From contig JAAXVE010000057.1 of NCBI GenBank assembly GCA_013335665.1, positions 1-5,792 on the forward strand: 5,792 nt of DNA, given 5' to 3'. Each line of letters begins with the position of its first letter. The stretch's first letter is position 1. This DNA comes from Candidatus Falkowiibacteriota bacterium (GTDB lineage: Bacteria; Patescibacteriota; Patescibacteriia; Patescibacteriales; GWE2-39-37). A program made the translations under genes and the position numbers. This document shows positions 5,111-5,792 of the stretch, one piece after another. The notes beneath the pieces were generated by a model. That model saw only the letters and a list, made by a program, of their open reading frames with translations. It did not search any database and was not told the origin of the DNA.

Positions 5111-5605
5111 TCAGGCAGTTAGCCTGTGCTCAATGAATTTACGGCGAAAAATGACAGCGCCGAAAAAGAACAGACCAGAAACCAGGAGCGGTGCGGTTCC
5201 TGGTTCAGGAACAGGTGCTGGCGTGACGGCATCGGCATACATTTCGCTATTATCAGTTTCCTGAAAAAAAATAGCAGAATATCTTTGATTGCCGCCATCA
5301 GTGGCCGGTGTCCAGTCAATGAAATCTTGCGAGCCAGTACTACCTATTGCGACTCCCGCAAAACCATTAACTGTGCTTGGCAAATTAAAGGCGGATGGAG
5401 TTGAAAAAGCGTCTCCGACAGCGTTGTCAGCAATACCGACATTGAACGCGTTCTGACCTGTTACCGGGTCAAAAACGCTGTCATTATCAGGCGCTAATAC
5501 TGTTGAGCCGCTAGTCAATCCATCAAGACAAAAATTCGTCGCCTTCGCAGTCGGCACCATAAACATAACCAGAACGACTGCAGCCAAAAAAAAACTTTTT
5601 TTCAT
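5111..5605 (-). CDS. Secreted protein with PEP-CTERM sorting signal
   Basis: This 164-residue protein has a Sec signal peptide at 1-22 ('MKKSFFLAAVVLVMFMVPTA', cut likely after 'AKA'). A short mature domain (23-128) is rich in Asn, Asp, Gly, Ser and Thr, has a single Cys at 26, and is of no family I recognise. The C-terminal sorting signal is 'PVPEPGTA' (131-138), a hydrophobic helix (139-153, 'LLVSGLFFFGAVIF') and a basic cluster 'RRK' (154-156). That tripartite tail is the known substrate mark of exosortase, which cuts near Pro-Glu-Pro and passes the protein to the cell surface. No exosortase is in the window. The ATG at 5605 has AGGAGGT 8 bases upstream. The gene is a single transcription unit with an extended -10 promoter and its own terminator. 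Confidence 0.85.
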   Translation of the reverse strand: MKKSFFLAAVVLVMFMVPTAKATNFCLDGLTSGSTVLAPDNDSVFDPVTGQNAFNVGIADNAVGDAFSTPSAFNLPSTVNGFAGVAIGSTGSQDFIDWTPATDGGNQRYSAIFFQETDNSEMYADAVTPAPVPEPGTAPLLVSGLFFFGAVIFRRKFIEHRLTA

Positions 5606-5670
5606 CTACTACTACCTCCTGTTTTTGATTTTCCTTGCTTGCGGCAAAAATTTCTACCTCCTTGTGCCAT
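5602..5670 (-). CDS. Possible leader ORFs upstream of the PEP-CTERM gene
   Basis: Two short frames lie in the leader. One starts at ATG 5670 and runs 22 residues ('MAQGGRNFCRKQGKSKTGG' then SSR) to a TGA that overlaps the next gene's ATG as ATGA; it has no good Shine-Dalgarno. The other starts at TTG 5647, has a perfect AAGGAGGT (5663-5656) 8 bases ahead, and makes 11 residues ending at TAG 5614-5612, followed by two more in-frame TAG before the ATG. Either could couple translation; both may be chance. Confidence 0.25.
   Translation of the reverse strand: MAQGGRNFCRKQGKSKTGGSSR
5614..5620 (-). promoter_or_regulatory. Shine-Dalgarno AGGAGGT of the PEP-CTERM gene
   Basis: AGGAGGT reads 5620-5614 on the minus strand, 8 bases before the ATG at 5605. 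It fixes this start. It is the strongest ribosome binding site of any gene in the window. Confidence 0.85.
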
Positions 5671-5699
5671 AAATTAAGCTTGGAATGAACGAAGCTTCA

Positions 5700-5708
5700 A
5701 CTATAGCA
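5700..5708 (-). promoter_or_regulatory. Extended -10 promoter of the PEP-CTERM gene
   Basis: TG-C-TATAGT reads on the minus strand at 5708-5700, an extended -10. The best -35 (TTGTTC, 16 bases upstream) matches poorly. The predicted leader is about 88 bases and contains both AGGAGGT sites. Confidence 0.5.
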
Positions 5709-5768
5709 CAGAACTCCCTTTGAACAAAGACTTGAGATATACTCACCCTTAACGGCGGCTCAAGCAAC

Positions 5769-5792
5769 AAAAAACCCCTCTCTTCTCGAGAG
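5769..5792 (-). terminator. Terminator of an off-window minus-strand gene (cut by the edge)
   Basis: Plus-strand AAAAAA (5769-5774), CCCCTCTC (5775-5782), a 5-base loop and GAGAG (5788-5792) form the near half of a hairpin whose remaining G-run would lie past the edge. On the minus strand the stem is followed by six T. The design matches the terminator at 5073-5101. Confidence 0.7.

Noticed and set aside
4779..5264. 161-residue plus-strand open frame
   Set aside because: It overlaps two well-supported minus-strand genes and runs through the terminator at 5073-5101. Its sequence is a shadow with no start signal.

Overview
The window looks like a Patescibacteria (Candidate Phyla Radiation) genome fragment. 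This rests on protein resemblance, not on a database search: an S-layer-type surface protein with the repeated 'IYYLGGDGKRYVFPNE' style N-terminus, a sigma factor paired with a DUF5667-type membrane protein, a small HTH protein opening with 'LTPIPLWLSVSEASKIGG', and a secreted 'NDYESW' protein. All are patterns I associate with that group. Genes are short and mostly on the minus strand, and the intergenic DNA is AT-rich and full of dyad symmetry.

Layout. Positions 1-1446 (minus) hold the first 482 residues of a secreted S-layer-like protein; the gene runs off the left edge. Positions 1447-2022 have no convincing gene, but about 1512-1911 folds, on the minus strand only, into a many-helix RNA with two GNRA loops, one UUCG loop and G-U pairs that would be A-C mismatches on the other strand. 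It lies directly upstream of the S-layer gene and matches no RNA family I can name. An AT-rich inverted repeat (1923-1997) separates it from the next gene. Positions 2023-3430 (minus) are a two-gene operon: an ECF-like sigma factor, then a DUF5667-type single-pass membrane protein, probably its regulator. The sigma gene has its own ECF-type promoter (TGTAAC-N16-CGTA), so close to the ATG that the mRNA should be leaderless.

Positions 3431-3986 are a long regulatory gap between divergent genes. It holds possible plus-strand hairpins, a TTGACA promoter and three dyads, the largest a perfect 16+16 bp palindrome just before an 88-residue HTH gene (3987-4253, plus). Convergent to it, on the minus strand, are a secreted 114-residue protein (4577-4921) and an unlisted 58-residue membrane protein (4343-4519), ended by a strong terminator at 4294-4326. 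Positions 5111-5605 (minus) encode a secreted protein with a PEP-CTERM sorting signal. It has an extended -10 promoter, two Shine-Dalgarno sites and its own terminator. The right edge cuts another terminator of the same design, so a further minus-strand gene should lie just outside.

Together the window reads as a cell-envelope region: at least four exported or membrane proteins, a sigma/anti-sigma type switch, and a small DNA-binding protein that probably controls itself. No mobile element, CRISPR array, tRNA or rRNA was seen.
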